The notes beneath the pieces were generated by a model, which saw nothing but the letters and a program-made list of their open reading frames with translations, was not told where the DNA came from and searched no databases. This document shows, piece after piece, positions 36,696-47,215 of a stretch of 64,000 nucleotides of DNA (positions within the stretch are counted from its first letter, which is position 1; each line of letters opens with the position of its first letter). A program made the translations under genes and the position numbers. This DNA comes from Tranzscheliella williamsii (lineage: Eukaryota; Basidiomycota; Ustilaginomycetes; Ustilaginales; Ustilaginaceae): NCBI GenBank assembly GCA_023212725.1, contig JALBYF010000059.1:1-64000 (forward strand), given 5' to 3'.

Positions 36696-37309
36696 AGCGT
36701 CTGCTTTCTCGGTGTTTGACTAGGGGCCCAAGGGGTCTCTCCAAGGGATGCCTCGACTCTGCCTTTCCTCGTCCTTCTTTCGAGCGGGTGTGCGGGCGCG
36801 GTGAGCGGCGTGCCAACAGCTAAGATGGTGGCAGCAGACCAGGATGGACAATCAACGCGCGCTGATGCTGGGCTGCGTTGCGATGGTTAACCGGCTCAGT
36901 CGCAGCCCCAACAAACCCGTTCCTCTCCGCGCTTTGATCTGAATGTGAATCGTCTGCCCGCCTGCCCGTCCATCACGACGAGCGGCACCTCTCTGCGTCG
37001 CTCTAACAGCGTCACACACGCAACACGCTCTCCCCCAAAGAAACACGCTCTCACGACGCATCCGATCTGACATACCATTTACCATCTTCCCAATCTAACA
37101 CTCAGCGTGCTTCTTGACAAGACTTCGCATGTGGAGGATGAGGATGGGGGATGACGATGGAGGGGGGAGCGATTCGTGATTAGCCTGATGATGCCTTGGC
37201 CGTCCTTTCTCGACCGCTCTTTGCTAAGCGCTGCCTGGAGCGGTAGCATTGACCGCAGCGCAGCCGGCACCACCACGGCGACGTCGTCCAGGAAGAGGGA
37301 ACAGCCGCC
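36696..37309. other. Divergent intergenic region, TLC protein / CUE-Smr protein
   Basis: No gene is supported. The motif TGTTAGATT lies on the minus strand at 37092-37100, about 215 nt upstream of the CUE-Smr start. Confidence 0.35.
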
Positions 37310-39718
37310 ATGTCGCCAGACCAGATCGAGGCGGAGCTTGTGCAGCGCTTTGCGCCTCCGCTCGACACCGCCCTTGTCGCTGCAATTGCACACGAGCCGG
37401 GGCAGAGGCTGCAGAGCGCTGCGGAAGTATGCCAGGCGCTGGCGGACGCGGCCGAAGCCGGCGCCTGCTCGCCTGACGCTGCGCCTGCGGACGTTGGCAG
37501 CACACAGCGTGCGCATGTCGACGAGCCACGCCGGCTGACCAGCAGCGAAAGCGCGCCCGCCAACACCAGCGCTCGTGTCGCCAGTCGGCGTCGAGCGTTC
37601 GGAGGAAAGCTTACCGATGGTTCGGTCTCCTCCGCCTCGAGCGCACGCGTGTCCCACACCCCAAGCCGCCCTGATTCAGACTCCACCGCGCCACCATCAT
37701 TGCCATCCGCCTCGTCATCGGATGTAAACTGCGTGGAGCAGCTGCTGCAGCAGTGGTCGCTGGTCGATCAGGCCAACCACGATCCCGAGAATCTGCGTCT
37801 GACGGACGAAGAGGCCGATGCGGACCATGACAGCGACGGGCAAGTGGCTGCTGCGCTCGGCCGCGCCTCTCCCTCGCTGCAGCGCCACCTGCTCGCTAAA
37901 CAGACCGACGAGGCGAGTCGCGTCGGCCAGCTCGTCGGCGAAGGAAGCGTAGATCCGGCCGCGCTAGCCCAGGGAACGAGCTCGCTGTCCGAAGGCGTCC
38001 AACGAGACGGGGATCTCGACGCTTCCGCCTTGTTCGACCCGCTCGCATTCCTCCAACATGCCTTCCCCGCCCGGACGCCCACCTTCCTGCAGCAGACGCT
38101 CGACGACGCCCACGGCGATATACAGAGCGTGGTGGATACCGTCATGACCATCGACCTGATCGAGGCGGAGGATGCCAGGGCGGCGACGCTCGAGTCAGCC
38201 GAGCCGGGTTCTACACAACCGCACACGGGCAGCACAACCGCGCACGAACGGGATGATGCGGCGCTGGAGCGGGGGCTGGGGTCGAACGAGCGCGGCAAGC
38301 GCCGGCGGGCCGCGCGGCGGCGCATACAGGAGGAGCAGAAGCGCGCCCAGGCGAGCACGGTAAAGGTCCACCTGACCGATGTGCGGCACGGCGGGACGGC
38401 GGCGCCGGCGCTGCGGAGGGCAGTGCCACGTGACCCGGGTGGGGTGGGGCCGAGACGGTGCGAGACGGATGCAGAACTGGCGGCGCGGCTGGCGGAGGAG
38501 GAGGCCGAGGCGGCGCGCGACCCGGATGGCGGGCGGGCCGTGGCGGACAACGCGTGGCTGCTGACCTCGTCGGTGTTGGCGCAGCTGGCGACACTGCTCG
38601 ACATGGCGCCCGCTGCGGTGACGGCGGCGTACAACGCCTCGTCGTTCCACCTCGGTGTCTGCTTTGCGCGGCTCATTGCGGAAGCGGCGGAGCGGGAGCC
38701 GACGCTGGCTGGGCTCGATGGCGCGGAGGGGGAGCCGGGCGCGGCGGCGCGGGTCGTGGCCTCGATGGCGGCCATCGCTGGCGTGGATGCCAGTGCGGCA
38801 GCGCGCGCGCTTCGCGCCACCCACGGCCGCCAGGACGCCGCGCTGGACCTGCTCCAGCTCGAGGCACTCGTCAGCCACGCCGTCGGCGCCGCGGACGTGC
38901 TCGACCCCCTCGGCCGCCTCCCCACGCTCGGCGACGCCGAGGTCCGCCCCTCCGCCGAGGCCGCCGTACCAGGCTACACCGCGCCATCCGCCTCAGCCCG
39001 CTTTGCTCGCGCCTTCCCAACGCCATCGCAAACCGCGGCCGCCGGTCCCCAGTCCGCGGCATCGGGCGCCTACTCGAGCGTTATCGGGCGGAAGGCCGGC
39101 ACAGGATTGGCGACTGGGGCAGCGGCGGCGTTGCAGGCGGGGAGCGCCGCAGCGGTGCTGCCAGCATCGGCTGGCTTCGTGCGCATCGATGCGGCGGCCG
39201 AGGGCGATCCGGTCGCCGCTGCGCTGGCACCCGCCGCGCGGCCCAGCGCCGCGCACTACCGTCTGGTCGCCGACGAGTACCGCGCGCGCCGCGACGACGC
39301 GCTGCGCAAGGCCGCCGCCGCCTGGAAGTCCGCCCGCCCCTCCGCCGCCGGCGGCATCGCCTGGCACTACGCAGACGAGGCCCGCCGCCTCGACGCCAAG
39401 GCACGCGCCTGGAGCCTCCGCGCCGCCCACACCCTCGTCCAAGACCGCCCCTCCCCCGCGGCCAACACCATCGACCTCCACGGCGTCACCGTCCACGAAG
39501 CCCTCTCCATCGTCCGCGAGCAAGTCACCCGCTGGCACGCCACCCCCTCCACCGCCCACCCCCCTCCCCCCTTGCGCATCATCACCGGCGTCGGCAGACA
39601 CTCGCCGCACCAGACCGCCGTCCTCCGCCCCGCGATCGCCAAGATGCTCGACCGCGAGGGCTGGCGCTACACCGTCGATTCCGCCCACGGCATCATCACC
39701 GTCCGCGGCGCCAGATAG
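37310..39718 (+). CDS. CUE- and Smr-domain protein (Cue2-like), 802 aa
   Basis: Domains in order: an N-terminal ubiquitin-binding-like helical module (about 1-45, QIEAELVQRFAPPLDTALV); a CUE domain at about 240-280 (DPLAFLQHAFPARTP, DAHGDIQSVVDTVM); a basic KRRRAARRRIQEEQKR helix (about 325-345); and UBA/CUE-like repeats near 410-520. A DUF1771 helix pair follows at about 644-705 (YRLVADEYRARRDDAL, IAWHYADEARRLD), then a C-terminal Smr domain at about 715-802 (IDLHGVTVHEALSIV, IITGVGRHS, GIITVRGAR). The DxH and TGxGxHS motifs of the Smr endonuclease fold are intact. This is the layout of yeast Cue2 and human N4BP2, which cut mRNA at collided ribosomes during no-go decay; that role is inferred by homology. 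The frame is GC-rich with no introns. Convergent with the next gene, 73 nt away. Confidence 0.85.
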   Translation: MSPDQIEAELVQRFAPPLDTALVAAIAHEPGQRLQSAAEVCQALADAAEAGACSPDAAPADVGSTQRAHVDEPRRLTSSESAPANTSARVASRRRAFGGKLTDGSVSSASSARVSHTPSRPDSDSTAPPSLPSASSSDVNCVEQLLQQWSLVDQANHDPENLRLTDEEADADHDSDGQVAAALGRASPSLQRHLLAKQTDEASRVGQLVGEGSVDPAALAQGTSSLSEGVQRDGDLDASALFDPLAFLQHAFPARTPTFLQQTLDDAHGDIQSVVDTVMTIDLIEAEDARAATLESAEPGSTQPHTGSTTAHERDDAALERGLGSNERGKRRRAARRRIQEEQKRAQASTVKVHLTDVRHGGTAAPALRRAVPRDPGGVGPRRCETDAELAARLAEEEAEAARDPDGGRAVADNAWLLTSSVLAQLATLLDMAPAAVTAAYNASSFHLGVCFARLIAEAAEREPTLAGLDGAEGEPGAAARVVASMAAIAGVDASAAARALRATHGRQDAALDLLQLEALVSHAVGAADVLDPLGRLPTLGDAEVRPSAEAAVPGYTAPSASARFARAFPTPSQTAAAGPQSAASGAYSSVIGRKAGTGLATGAAAALQAGSAAAVLPASAGFVRIDAAAEGDPVAAALAPAARPSAAHYRLVADEYRARRDDALRKAAAAWKSARPSAAGGIAWHYADEARRLDAKARAWSLRAAHTLVQDRPSPAANTIDLHGVTVHEALSIVREQVTRWHATPSTAHPPPPLRIITGVGRHSPHQTAVLRPAIAKMLDREGWRYTVDSAHGIITVRGAR

Positions 39719-39791
39719 ATGCATCCGCACTGCCGACTTTGCATACACCCGCACAATACTATTGCTAAGAAGAGTAGAGCTCGGCGGCGGT

Positions 39792-40631
39792 TCAGTCCGC
39801 GAGGCTGTCGAGCCACGTAAGGATGGCCTCGTCCAGGCGTTCGAGCGCGCTGCGTGTGCGGTAGAAGTGGTCGGCGCCGTCGATCCGGACGTGGTGGAAG
39901 GTGGACCGCTGTGGCGCGGCGAGTGGCGTGTCCGTAGGCGCGGGCTGCGGTGCGCGAGCGAGGCGGGAGCACTGCTCGGTCCACGCCTGGTAGGTGCGGA
40001 TGGCGGTGAACTGGTCTGCGTCGCCGTAGACGGCGAGGACGTGGCTGGGGGCGGGGGCGGGGGCGGTGGCGGTGGGCTGGCTGGCGAGGAGGCGCTGGAG
40101 GGCGGCGGTGTAGGTGGCGGTGGTGAAGAAGCTGAGTGCCCAGGTGACGCCGGCGGGGAAGCTGACCAGCAGGTAGCGCGGCTTGGGGCCGTTGCTGAAC
40201 TGCGGGCGCGCGTACATGTCCGCGGGGGCGCTGACGGTGCTTGCGTAGAGCGCCCCCGCCGAGTAGCCCACGATGACGAGCTGGGCGGCGGTGACGCCGG
40301 GATAGTCGTGGCAGAAGTCGTCGACGCAGGCCGCAACAAGCGCCTGCAAGTCGTCGCACTCCGCCCGCCCCGTCCAGCTCGGCGCTCCAGTCGACCGCCC
40401 CACCCCGCGCGAGTTGAAGCGCACCACCCGCAGCCCGCACCCCCTCAGCAGCGCCGCCACATGCCTCACCACCGCATCGTCCAGCGTACCCCCCAGCCGC
40501 CCAAACGGATGCGCCACCACCGCAAGCCCCCCGCATCCACCCGTCCCCACATCCTCCACCACCGTCTCCAGACACGTCTCCCCGCCATGCAGCGAGACCG
40601 CCACGGGCGTCGCCACCGGATACCGCGGCAT
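39792..40631 (-). CDS. Small alpha/beta hydrolase, 279 aa
   Basis: Dienelactone-hydrolase/lysophospholipase-like fold. Features in order: AVVAHPFGRLGGTLDD (strand and oxyanion region, about 37-52), LRVVRFNSRGVGRSTGAP (67-84), and the nucleophile elbow VGYSAGALYA with Ser124. The acid is in LAVYGDADQFT and the His in IDGADHFYR (about 245-253). HPxxxxGG and NSRGVGxSxG are typical of the fungal/bacterial proteins annotated as alpha/beta superfamily hydrolases with DUF-type hydrolase 4 features. No signal peptide. Substrate unknown. The start is the first ATG; no introns. Confidence 0.85.
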   Translation of the reverse strand: MPRYPVATPVAVSLHGGETCLETVVEDVGTGGCGGLAVVAHPFGRLGGTLDDAVVRHVAALLRGCGLRVVRFNSRGVGRSTGAPSWTGRAECDDLQALVAACVDDFCHDYPGVTAAQLVIVGYSAGALYASTVSAPADMYARPQFSNGPKPRYLLVSFPAGVTWALSFFTTATYTAALQRLLASQPTATAPAPAPSHVLAVYGDADQFTAIRTYQAWTEQCSRLARAPQPAPTDTPLAAPQRSTFHHVRIDGADHFYRTRSALERLDEAILTWLDSLAD

Positions 40632-41061
40632 CGTCGCACCCCAAGCCCAAGAGCAGTGCCAAGAGGCGTGTCGAAGCGAGATGTCCAGCTCAGAGCAGAG
40701 CCACGCTGCAATCGCCTGGCGAGGATGGCTGCACTAAGGCAAGCCGTCCAATCGCTCCGCTCGCGCCTTTTCCCTCCGCCGCCGATGGCTCAGCGCAGCT
40801 TTCCACCTCGACCCGCCGCCTTCTCAGCATAAAAAACACTGTCACTTCAATGTGGATAGACACGATCTCTTTGCGTGAGGATGCATTACGGACGAGTGCT
40901 AGCGGGGCGACCGAACAGCATCTATGTGAACACTTGCAGAGTGGCTCTGGGACAGGTGAGCGGGGGGTGCGGGTTCTACTTTGCATCCCTGCCGACTGGG
41001 GTTTCCAGCCAGGCAAGACCCATGACAAGAGAGGCGGCGAGGATGGGTGATGTGCGGGATG
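40632..41061. other. Intergenic: hydrolase promoter and 3' flank of the OXLD1-like gene
   Basis: Nothing recognisable beyond short spurious frames. Confidence 0.35.
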
Positions 41062-41418
41062 TCACCAGTCGAACGAGCCGGGCATGTTGATGGTGTTGAT
41101 GGTGTTGATGGTGTTGGTGGTGTTGGTGGGTGGTAATGGTGCCGGGGGTGTGGGGCGGGGCTGGGCGGCGGGACCCCAGCGCTGGGACCAGGCGGCGAGT
41201 TCCTCGCGATGGAGGGTCTTGACGCAGGGGTCGCAGCTGCTGGCGCAGCATTCGTCCGGCTTGGGCGGCGGCGGCGGGCTGTCGTGTGCGCGTGCCGCAG
41301 CGCGGACGAGCTGCTTGCGCCGGATCGCCGTCAGCCGCCGCTGCCCTGCTATCAGCGGCACACTCGCCGGGTCCGCATACACCGGCACCGGCCCACCCTC
41401 GTTGACCTCGTACACCAT
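41062..41418 (-). CDS. Oxidoreductase-like (OXLD1-type) small protein, 118 aa
   Basis: Contains the short cysteine signature of the oxidoreductase-like N-terminal family (Pfam PF09791): PPPPPKPDECCASSCDPCVK followed by LHREELAAW (about residues 45-75). Members in other eukaryotes are small mitochondrial proteins of unclear function (human OXLD1). The start is uncertain: ATG at 41418 is the first in frame, but the frame stays open to 41466, and a short upstream ORF (ATG at about 41440) precedes it. A mitochondrial presequence could lie on an undetected 5' exon. The C-terminus is a Thr/Asn/Ile repeat (TNTTNTINTINTINM) encoded by a GTGTTGATG-type triplet repeat at about 41087-41131, probably still variable in length. 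Confidence 0.65.
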   Translation of the reverse strand: MVYEVNEGGPVPVYADPASVPLIAGQRRLTAIRRKQLVRAAARAHDSPPPPPKPDECCASSCDPCVKTLHREELAAWSQRWGPAAQPRPTPPAPLPPTNTTNTINTINTINMPGSFDW

Positions 41419-41717
41419 CCCGTCGCTCACTCGTCGTCGAGCATCACGGTGCAATCCCACCACCACGTCTTACCACTTAGCTACCAACCTCGCCCGCAGC
41501 GCCTTTCAGGGTCCACCCGGCCGGGATGATCTTTCTTCCGCCCCGGCCCGCTCCGCGCTCCGCCTTCTTCGCCCGCAAAATCACACCACCCATCGACACG
41601 CAATACCATCCAATGAGACGCAACACGACGACAGATGCATTACGCAGGAGCCGGGTGGAATAGCACAGGACCGGAACTTCACGGCGGTAGCCACAGGTGG
41701 GCAGGGGAGGGAGATGA

Positions 41718-42066
41718 CTAGCCAGCCTGGCCGACCTGCTTCTCGACGTCCTGGTGCCAGTGGGCGGATTTGTCGTTGACGAGGTTATTGCCGCGCAGCG
41801 TGACGTTGTGGTCGCTGGTGGTGGGGCTGGCCTCGGCGACGGGCTGGTGGTGGGCGCCCTCGCTCGGGTCGAACTCGTCGCCGCCGTGGAGGTAGACGAG
41901 CGGGAGCGCCAGGAGCGCGGCACCAATGCTGTTGCCAAAAGAGCTGGCAATGACCGACTTCCAGACGTACTCGCCGACGCTGAAGTTGGTCTTGCGCATC
42001 ATCAGCGCCGCGCAGATCAGAAACATGTTGGCCACTACATGCTCGAACCGAGCGGCTATGAAGACG
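41718..42066 (-). pseudogene. 3' fragment of a formate/nitrite transporter gene (partial duplicate)
   Basis: This segment is a near copy of the 3' third of the intact transporter gene at 45251-46189. The protein frame reads ANMFLICAALMMRKTNFSVG, then EYVWKSVIAS, and the same C-terminal tail ending VEKQVGQAG, with a stop at the matching position. It covers about 105 of 312 residues: the last two membrane helices and the tail. The match to the intact copy runs about 345 bp and ends abruptly near 42066 (intact copy about 45602). Differences are few and mostly conservative. It lacks the N-terminal four helices, so it cannot form a channel; no promoter or start is evident. It is either a duplication relic or a source for gene conversion. 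Confidence 0.85.
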
Positions 42067-45000
42067 GAGTCGATTTGTTTTTCATGTAGGTGTTTCTCAG
42101 TCTGGACCAGGAGGAGTTCTTCGATCCTGCTGTTTCAGACCGGCCAGGAGGCATGGCTATTTCTTTCCTTAGGACAAGCGCCTCGGAAGTATAGCGGTGC
42201 CGTCGGATGTCCTGATGGGCCTGATGATGGCTGGAGTCTGGCGGTCTCCCTGGATGAAGGCTGCGTAGAAAGTAAGCCGGGGTGGTGGCGTCATCCCCGT
42301 CACTGTCCGTCTCGGACTGCGAGGTGTGGCCAAGCTCTGCAGGTGGTTCTGCAGCGTTGGCCCGGGCGAGTCATTGCCACACGTCGTCGGCTTGGGAGAG
42401 GTGAGCGGTTGTCCGAACGCTCGGGTTGCTGCCATCGGCCGTCGGCACACGGACGAGGGATCCTCTATGGTGGTGAGCTGTCTGGATGTCCCGGCGGGTG
42501 GTGCGGCTGCCACGGGGTTGCCGAAGAGGGGCCAGTGCGATGGTCCAGCGCTGGCTGTGTCCAGTGGCGGCTATAGATCTTGCTGTTGCAATCGTCGGCG
42601 AGACGGTCGTAACGGCTGTCGATCCCATGTGGGAGCAGTAAGTGCCTGTTCCCCGTTACCTCGCCATACGGCCTCGATCGGCCGTTCCCCTTCCGGCGCT
42701 GTGGCGGTGGGGACTGTTGCTACGCGTGTGCGCTCCGCCCGGCTGGTTCAAGGACTGCACTTGGTCACAGCACGCAGAAGAGGATCAATCAAATCCGAAG
42801 TGGCAGTGTCCTCACCGCCTTGTAAGATATGCGTGCTCGTCCTCTTATCGGGCGGCAGTCGGAGGAAGAGTTGAGACCATTGAGCCTCCGTCTGCGGGCA
42901 GTGGAGCAGGAAGTGGTCTCGGTCGGGTGGCGAGGGGCGACGGAGTGAGATGAAGGGGAAGCGATGAGGTGCTTGGCCAGCTCCGACGCGCACGCAGCGA
43001 GGCCACATGATGCCAAATTGGCCCACATATCAAGTAACGTGATGTTTAGCTTGGAAAGTGTGAGTGGTTCAGATTGGAGTAAACGGACTTCGATTACGGT
43101 TGCGACAGCGCGCTCTGCCCTCATGTGAGATATATGGACACTGCCAAAGGAGCGTATGGTGTGAGTGATGGCGAAGACAATGGGTTTAGCTAGTTAGGGG
43201 TATGCCGGCGGCGTTCGTGCATGAACGTCATATTGGCGGGAAGGGTGTTGTCATGACAACGTGCCGGCGTTGCCATCAGTCACGGTGATCCTCCAGACAC
43301 AGATTAGCGTTAGTGGACAGGCCGGTCACGAAAACAAGAAAGTGGTTGATTGCCAGAGGGGCCCCGCCCGAATGCCACTCCAACAATTGATCCTTTCAGG
43401 CCAGGGCCACCGACCGTCCTTTGGTGTAGGAGTCTATGCTGCGGTAGGTCAGTTCGATGGACTGGCTGCGGCCTTGGAGCGAAGGAAAACGGAACTGAGG
43501 GTCTTGGTTAGTGATTCGCGCCTCGGCAGCCCGTAGCATCTCTCTGAAGGTGTCGATAGCATTGTCTCGTTGTTCCAGGGTGGGAGCCTTGCCGGTGAAA
43601 CGGCATCGAAAGGTGCTGGCGTCGGCCGTCACTGGGCGGCGTAAGCCGGGCAACGATGCAAAGGTGCAAGGGCTTGTCGCTTCCTTGGGCCAGATGTGAC
43701 GGAAGCCAGTGCCGGTCGGCGACCCAAGTCCTCAGGTGGTGCAGGGGGTGGCGGGGGTTGGTGTGGTGAAGGAATGGCTAGAGGCGGAGGCGCGAGGTGG
43801 GCCAGCTCGGTCGCTTGGTCGGCAGCGGCGCGCCGGTTGAGAGGCTGGGCCCCAGTGGTGGGCGTCGTTGCGACGAGATGCCGGCGAGGTATGGGGGGCA
43901 GATCGCTGTGGTTGGTGGCGAGCTGTGGCTGAGATGTAGAGCGGGGTGTGTGGATGCTGGCGGTCAAAGCAGTCGGGGGAGGGCCATTGGCCGTCGCTGC
44001 GGCGGGGCCATTCCGTAGGCTGGGCGATGGATGGCTATAGGTGGTGAAGGTTGTCGGCGGTTGGTCGGCGTGGCGGGCGGTGGTGGCGGCCAGCTGGGCG
44101 TTTCGTAGCCGGCAAGCTCGTCGGCTGTCGGGTCGTGGTGCCCGGTCCCGTAGTCGTCGTCGACCGAGGAAGGGACAAGAATGACGGCAGTAGATGGTAC
44201 CGGGTCCTGTTGATGCCTGCTGGTGCCAGTCAATGAGGAGTCGGTGCTAGCAACGCCTCGTGATCTAGTCAAATGAGGGGCAGCAACAGGTCGCCGGACC
44301 ATTTTCTGCAGGCGTACTTGTGCCTGGCTGGGCGATGATGGGCGGCTGTCGCGCGTGGATGTGTCTCGCTTGCTTAGTTGCTCTTTCAGCTCGTCGGCAT
44401 CGTTGGTGGCAAGAGGAGGGACGGTGGCTTGGTGGAGTGCAGGAGTAATGATAGTGTGGCGGCGGACGGAGCCTGGGCGTCAGGTGCACGCTTCCGGGGT
44501 GGCATGCTGGTCAGGCGGATGAGGGTCAGGCGGAAAGGCGCGAGCGGGCTTGGGATGGAGGGAGGAGGGAAGGAGCAGAATGTGAGGGGAGTGAGGGGGG
44601 CGGGGGGAGGGTGGCGAAAGGGAGAGGGCCTTTAACCCGTTCGTGTCTCCCGCGGTGAGAGGGAGCGTGTGTCGTTTCGTACCGGTATGGGACCGGCCAA
44701 AAGGTCCTGCGAGGATCTCTTTCACGGAGCTGGTAGCGGCCAGCGGTTCTAGATGTGCCCATGGACGAGAGGCGTTCATGGCGCTCGTTATCGGCGGGGT
44801 CGATGGCTCCAACAACGGTGGGTGATTGTGAAGAGAAGAGTGTTGGTTGCCACAGAACGGGTAGCATAGGGGCGCGGGGGTCCGAACGCAGTCCAGAAAA
44901 AAGAAGGGGCCCTGTGTGTGGCGCATATGCGAGTTTAGCTCGGGTGGAAGAGGATGGTGCTATCGCAAAGACACGGTCGGTGCGGCCCTGCATTCAGTGT

Positions 45001-45250
45001 CAAACAGTTATGGGATGCAACGATGTACTCGGGGTTCTATTGCACGAATTTTAGGTTGTACAAGAATGAGGGGAGGACGGATAGGGGTTGGCGGCGACAT
45101 AAGGAAGTTTGAAGGGAGCGGAGATGCGGGTGTAAATGAATGGGGTGATTCATCAGAGGGGGGCCAGAGCCTGCGCTCCACTGGTGGCACCCGGAGAGCA
45201 GAGTTTGTGGGAAGGTACAAAAGCAAACCAGCTGAAGACCACCTTGGAGA
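42067..45250 (-). mobile_element. Degenerate interval, possible decayed non-LTR retroelement
   Basis: About 3.2 kb without an intact gene separates the two transporter copies. On the minus strand, 42748-43026 encodes RDHFLLHCPQTEAQW, then a WSQLFLRL stretch. This resembles the His/Cys end of LINE-type reverse transcriptases (ETxxHxLxxC then hydrophobic helix). A neighbouring frame carries a PTETTS string, as if frameshifted from it. Farther along (43396-44926), a chain of minus-strand frames changes phase repeatedly and is Pro/Ser/Arg-rich, as in a decayed ORF1. There is no reverse transcriptase core, no clear poly-A tail and no target-site duplication that I can see. The element call rests on one motif and the decayed look, so it is tentative. 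Confidence 0.35.
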
Positions 45251-46189
45251 CTAGCCAGCCTGACCGACCTGCTTCTCGACGTCCTGGTGCCAGTGGGCGG
45301 ATTTGTCGTTGACGAGGTTATTGCCGCGCAGCGTGACGTTGTGGTCGCTGGTGGTGGGGCTGGCCTCGGTGACGGGCTGGTGGTGGGCGCCCTCGCTCGG
45401 GTCGAACTCGTCGCCGCCGTGGAGGTAGACGAGCGGGAGTGCGAGCAGCGCGGCACCGATAATGTTGCCCAGAAAGCTGGCAATGACCGACTTCCAGACG
45501 TACTCGCCGACGCCGAAGTTGGTCTTGCGCGTCATCAGCGCCGCATTGATCAAGAACATGTTAGCGACGACGTGCTCGTACCCCCCGGCGACAAAGACGA
45601 AAATCGCAAACCAGCTTGCGACGACCTTGGAGACCACATCCTTGGCCAGCGACGCCTGGAAGACGGCGATGCAAACCAGCACGTTGCATCCGATCGCGCG
45701 CAGCCACAGCTCGCGGAAGTTGATGGCCGACACCTTGGCGTCGGCGCCGTTGGCCGCGCCCGTGTTCATCGGCGCCGTGTAGATCTCGGCAAAGTGGACG
45801 AGGAAGGCGGCGTAGAAGAGCGCCCCGACCAGGTTGCCGACAAAGGTAATGGCCCAGCCGTACAGGAATGCCCAGTAGGGCACCTTGCGCTTGACCGTGG
45901 CCATGATGAAGACCGCCATCTCGCCGGTCACCAGGTCGGCCTGCAGCAGCACGATCATCACGAGGCCGACGGGGAAGACGGCGCCCTGCGCGATCTTGAG
46001 CAGCCCGGGCGTGTTGGTCGCCATCCACGGATTGGCGCTCATGATCTGCACCAGCATTCCGCCCGTGGACAGCAAAAACCCGGCCATGATGCCCTTGACG
46101 AATCGCTTGCCAACCGCCATCTGGTGCTTGCGTGGCCCGGCCTCGATCCAGGCCCAGGTGGCCTGCTCGAGCGTGATCATCTGCGACAT
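45251..46189 (-). CDS. Formate/nitrite transporter (FNT family), 312 aa
   Basis: A six-helix FNT channel/transporter for small anions (formate, nitrite) in the plasma membrane; FNT proteins assemble as pentamers. Visible hallmarks: KRFVKGIMAGFLLSTGGML (TM1), GAVFPVGLVMIVLLQADLVTGEM (TM2, with the L/N-x-TGxM filter region), AFLYGWAITFVGNLVGALFY (TM3), LRAIGCNVLVCIAVFQA (TM4, CNxLVC), and FVAGGYEHVVANMFLI (TM5), whose central histidine is the conserved proton-relay/selectivity residue (EHxxANMF). TM6 is VIASFLGNIIGAALLALP. The C-terminal ~55 residues are hydrophilic. The start is ATG at 46189 (MSQMITLEQA); the frame opens three codons earlier with GTG. A partial copy lies 3.2 kb downstream. Substrate preference is not decided by sequence. 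Confidence 0.92.
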   Translation of the reverse strand: MSQMITLEQATWAWIEAGPRKHQMAVGKRFVKGIMAGFLLSTGGMLVQIMSANPWMATNTPGLLKIAQGAVFPVGLVMIVLLQADLVTGEMAVFIMATVKRKVPYWAFLYGWAITFVGNLVGALFYAAFLVHFAEIYTAPMNTGAANGADAKVSAINFRELWLRAIGCNVLVCIAVFQASLAKDVVSKVVASWFAIFVFVAGGYEHVVANMFLINAALMTRKTNFGVGEYVWKSVIASFLGNIIGAALLALPLVYLHGGDEFDPSEGAHHQPVTEASPTTSDHNVTLRGNNLVNDKSAHWHQDVEKQVGQAG

Positions 46190-47215
46190 TGTGGGCACTG
46201 GAGTACGGCCGCGTGGCTAGAAACGAGCTCGTCTGCGAGGGTAGAGAGGCAGTGGAGCGACGACGGGGGACGAAGTGACGAGATCCCCCGCCTTCTATAA
46301 GAATTGTGCGCTGCTTGGATGCTATCATGCCCGCTCGCATCATTGCATGATGCAGTGAACGAAAGCGGGGCCAAAACACCATCATGCAGCAGGAAGGCCT
46401 CGTCTCGCTGATAAGCAGGCGAGTTGATAGACGTGCGCACGCAACAGGCATGGATGGTCGCGGCCTTCGCTGCCAGTGTGCCCGTCCATGCCATCACGGA
46501 ATGTGGCAGGGCGATGCGGCGGCGATGGGGCTCGCCTAAGAGATAAGGAATCGCGACTAGCGAAGCGGCGCCCGTTTAGCGCGCAAATCTCGCTCGGCTT
46601 AGGAGAGCGGCAATGGTGCACGAGCGCTGCGGCCGCCGTCATCCTTTCCCCAGGACGCACTGCCGGGCGGATGCTGAGGCGTGGCAGCAGCGGCCCCGCA
46701 CGATTTGCATGCTGATGCCCTCATCCATCTTGGCGGTTGAAACACGGTGAATGCTTGCCGAGCTTTGCAATCCTTATCCTTATCATCCCCCTCGACACTC
46801 TAACAAAATCACCAGCATACCACCCCGCGACACCCTAACCATCTCGCCCCTTCCTCGTGCTGCTTGCACAAACCTGCCGCCGGCGAGATCAGTGCGCCAT
46901 TCTCACATGCCGTCTCCCTGCATCGGCTACACCGCTAGACCGTTTCTTATTTGGCGATGGGCAGTCTTTGGTCTCGCTCGCTACACAGTCCGCCGTTGCT
47001 TATCAACAGCTAGCCGTACAGACGTTTCAAATAACACGATCAGGATGCGTAAACACTTGATTGCGGCATTGAACGGAAGCAGACTAAGGAACACAAGGAA
47101 CATAAACTGCAAAAGCTAGAGATGCTGGTAGAACGGTCAGGACGAAGGGAGCCGACATGAATACAATGTAGATGAACGTGAGAGGTATGGACAAGCAATC
47201 TCCGCGCAACAGCTG
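46190..47215. other. Intergenic: FNT promoter and 3' flank of the Hsp20-like gene
   Basis: About 1 kb with no supported gene. Short frames at 46382-47119 have no recognisable features. Confidence 0.4.

Noticed and set aside
38458..40832. Long Arg/Pro-rich + strand frames (up to 725 codons) over the CUE-Smr and hydrolase genes
   Set aside because: High-GC shadows in alternative frames; composition is almost only Arg, Pro, Ala and Ser, without domains.
41477..41950. 157-codon minus-strand frame overlapping the transporter fragment
   Set aside because: It runs in a different frame from the conserved transporter tail and shows only Thr/Arg/Ser repeats.
45287..46300. 337-codon + strand frame opposite the formate/nitrite transporter
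   Set aside because: Antisense of a clear membrane protein gene; its content mirrors helix codons.
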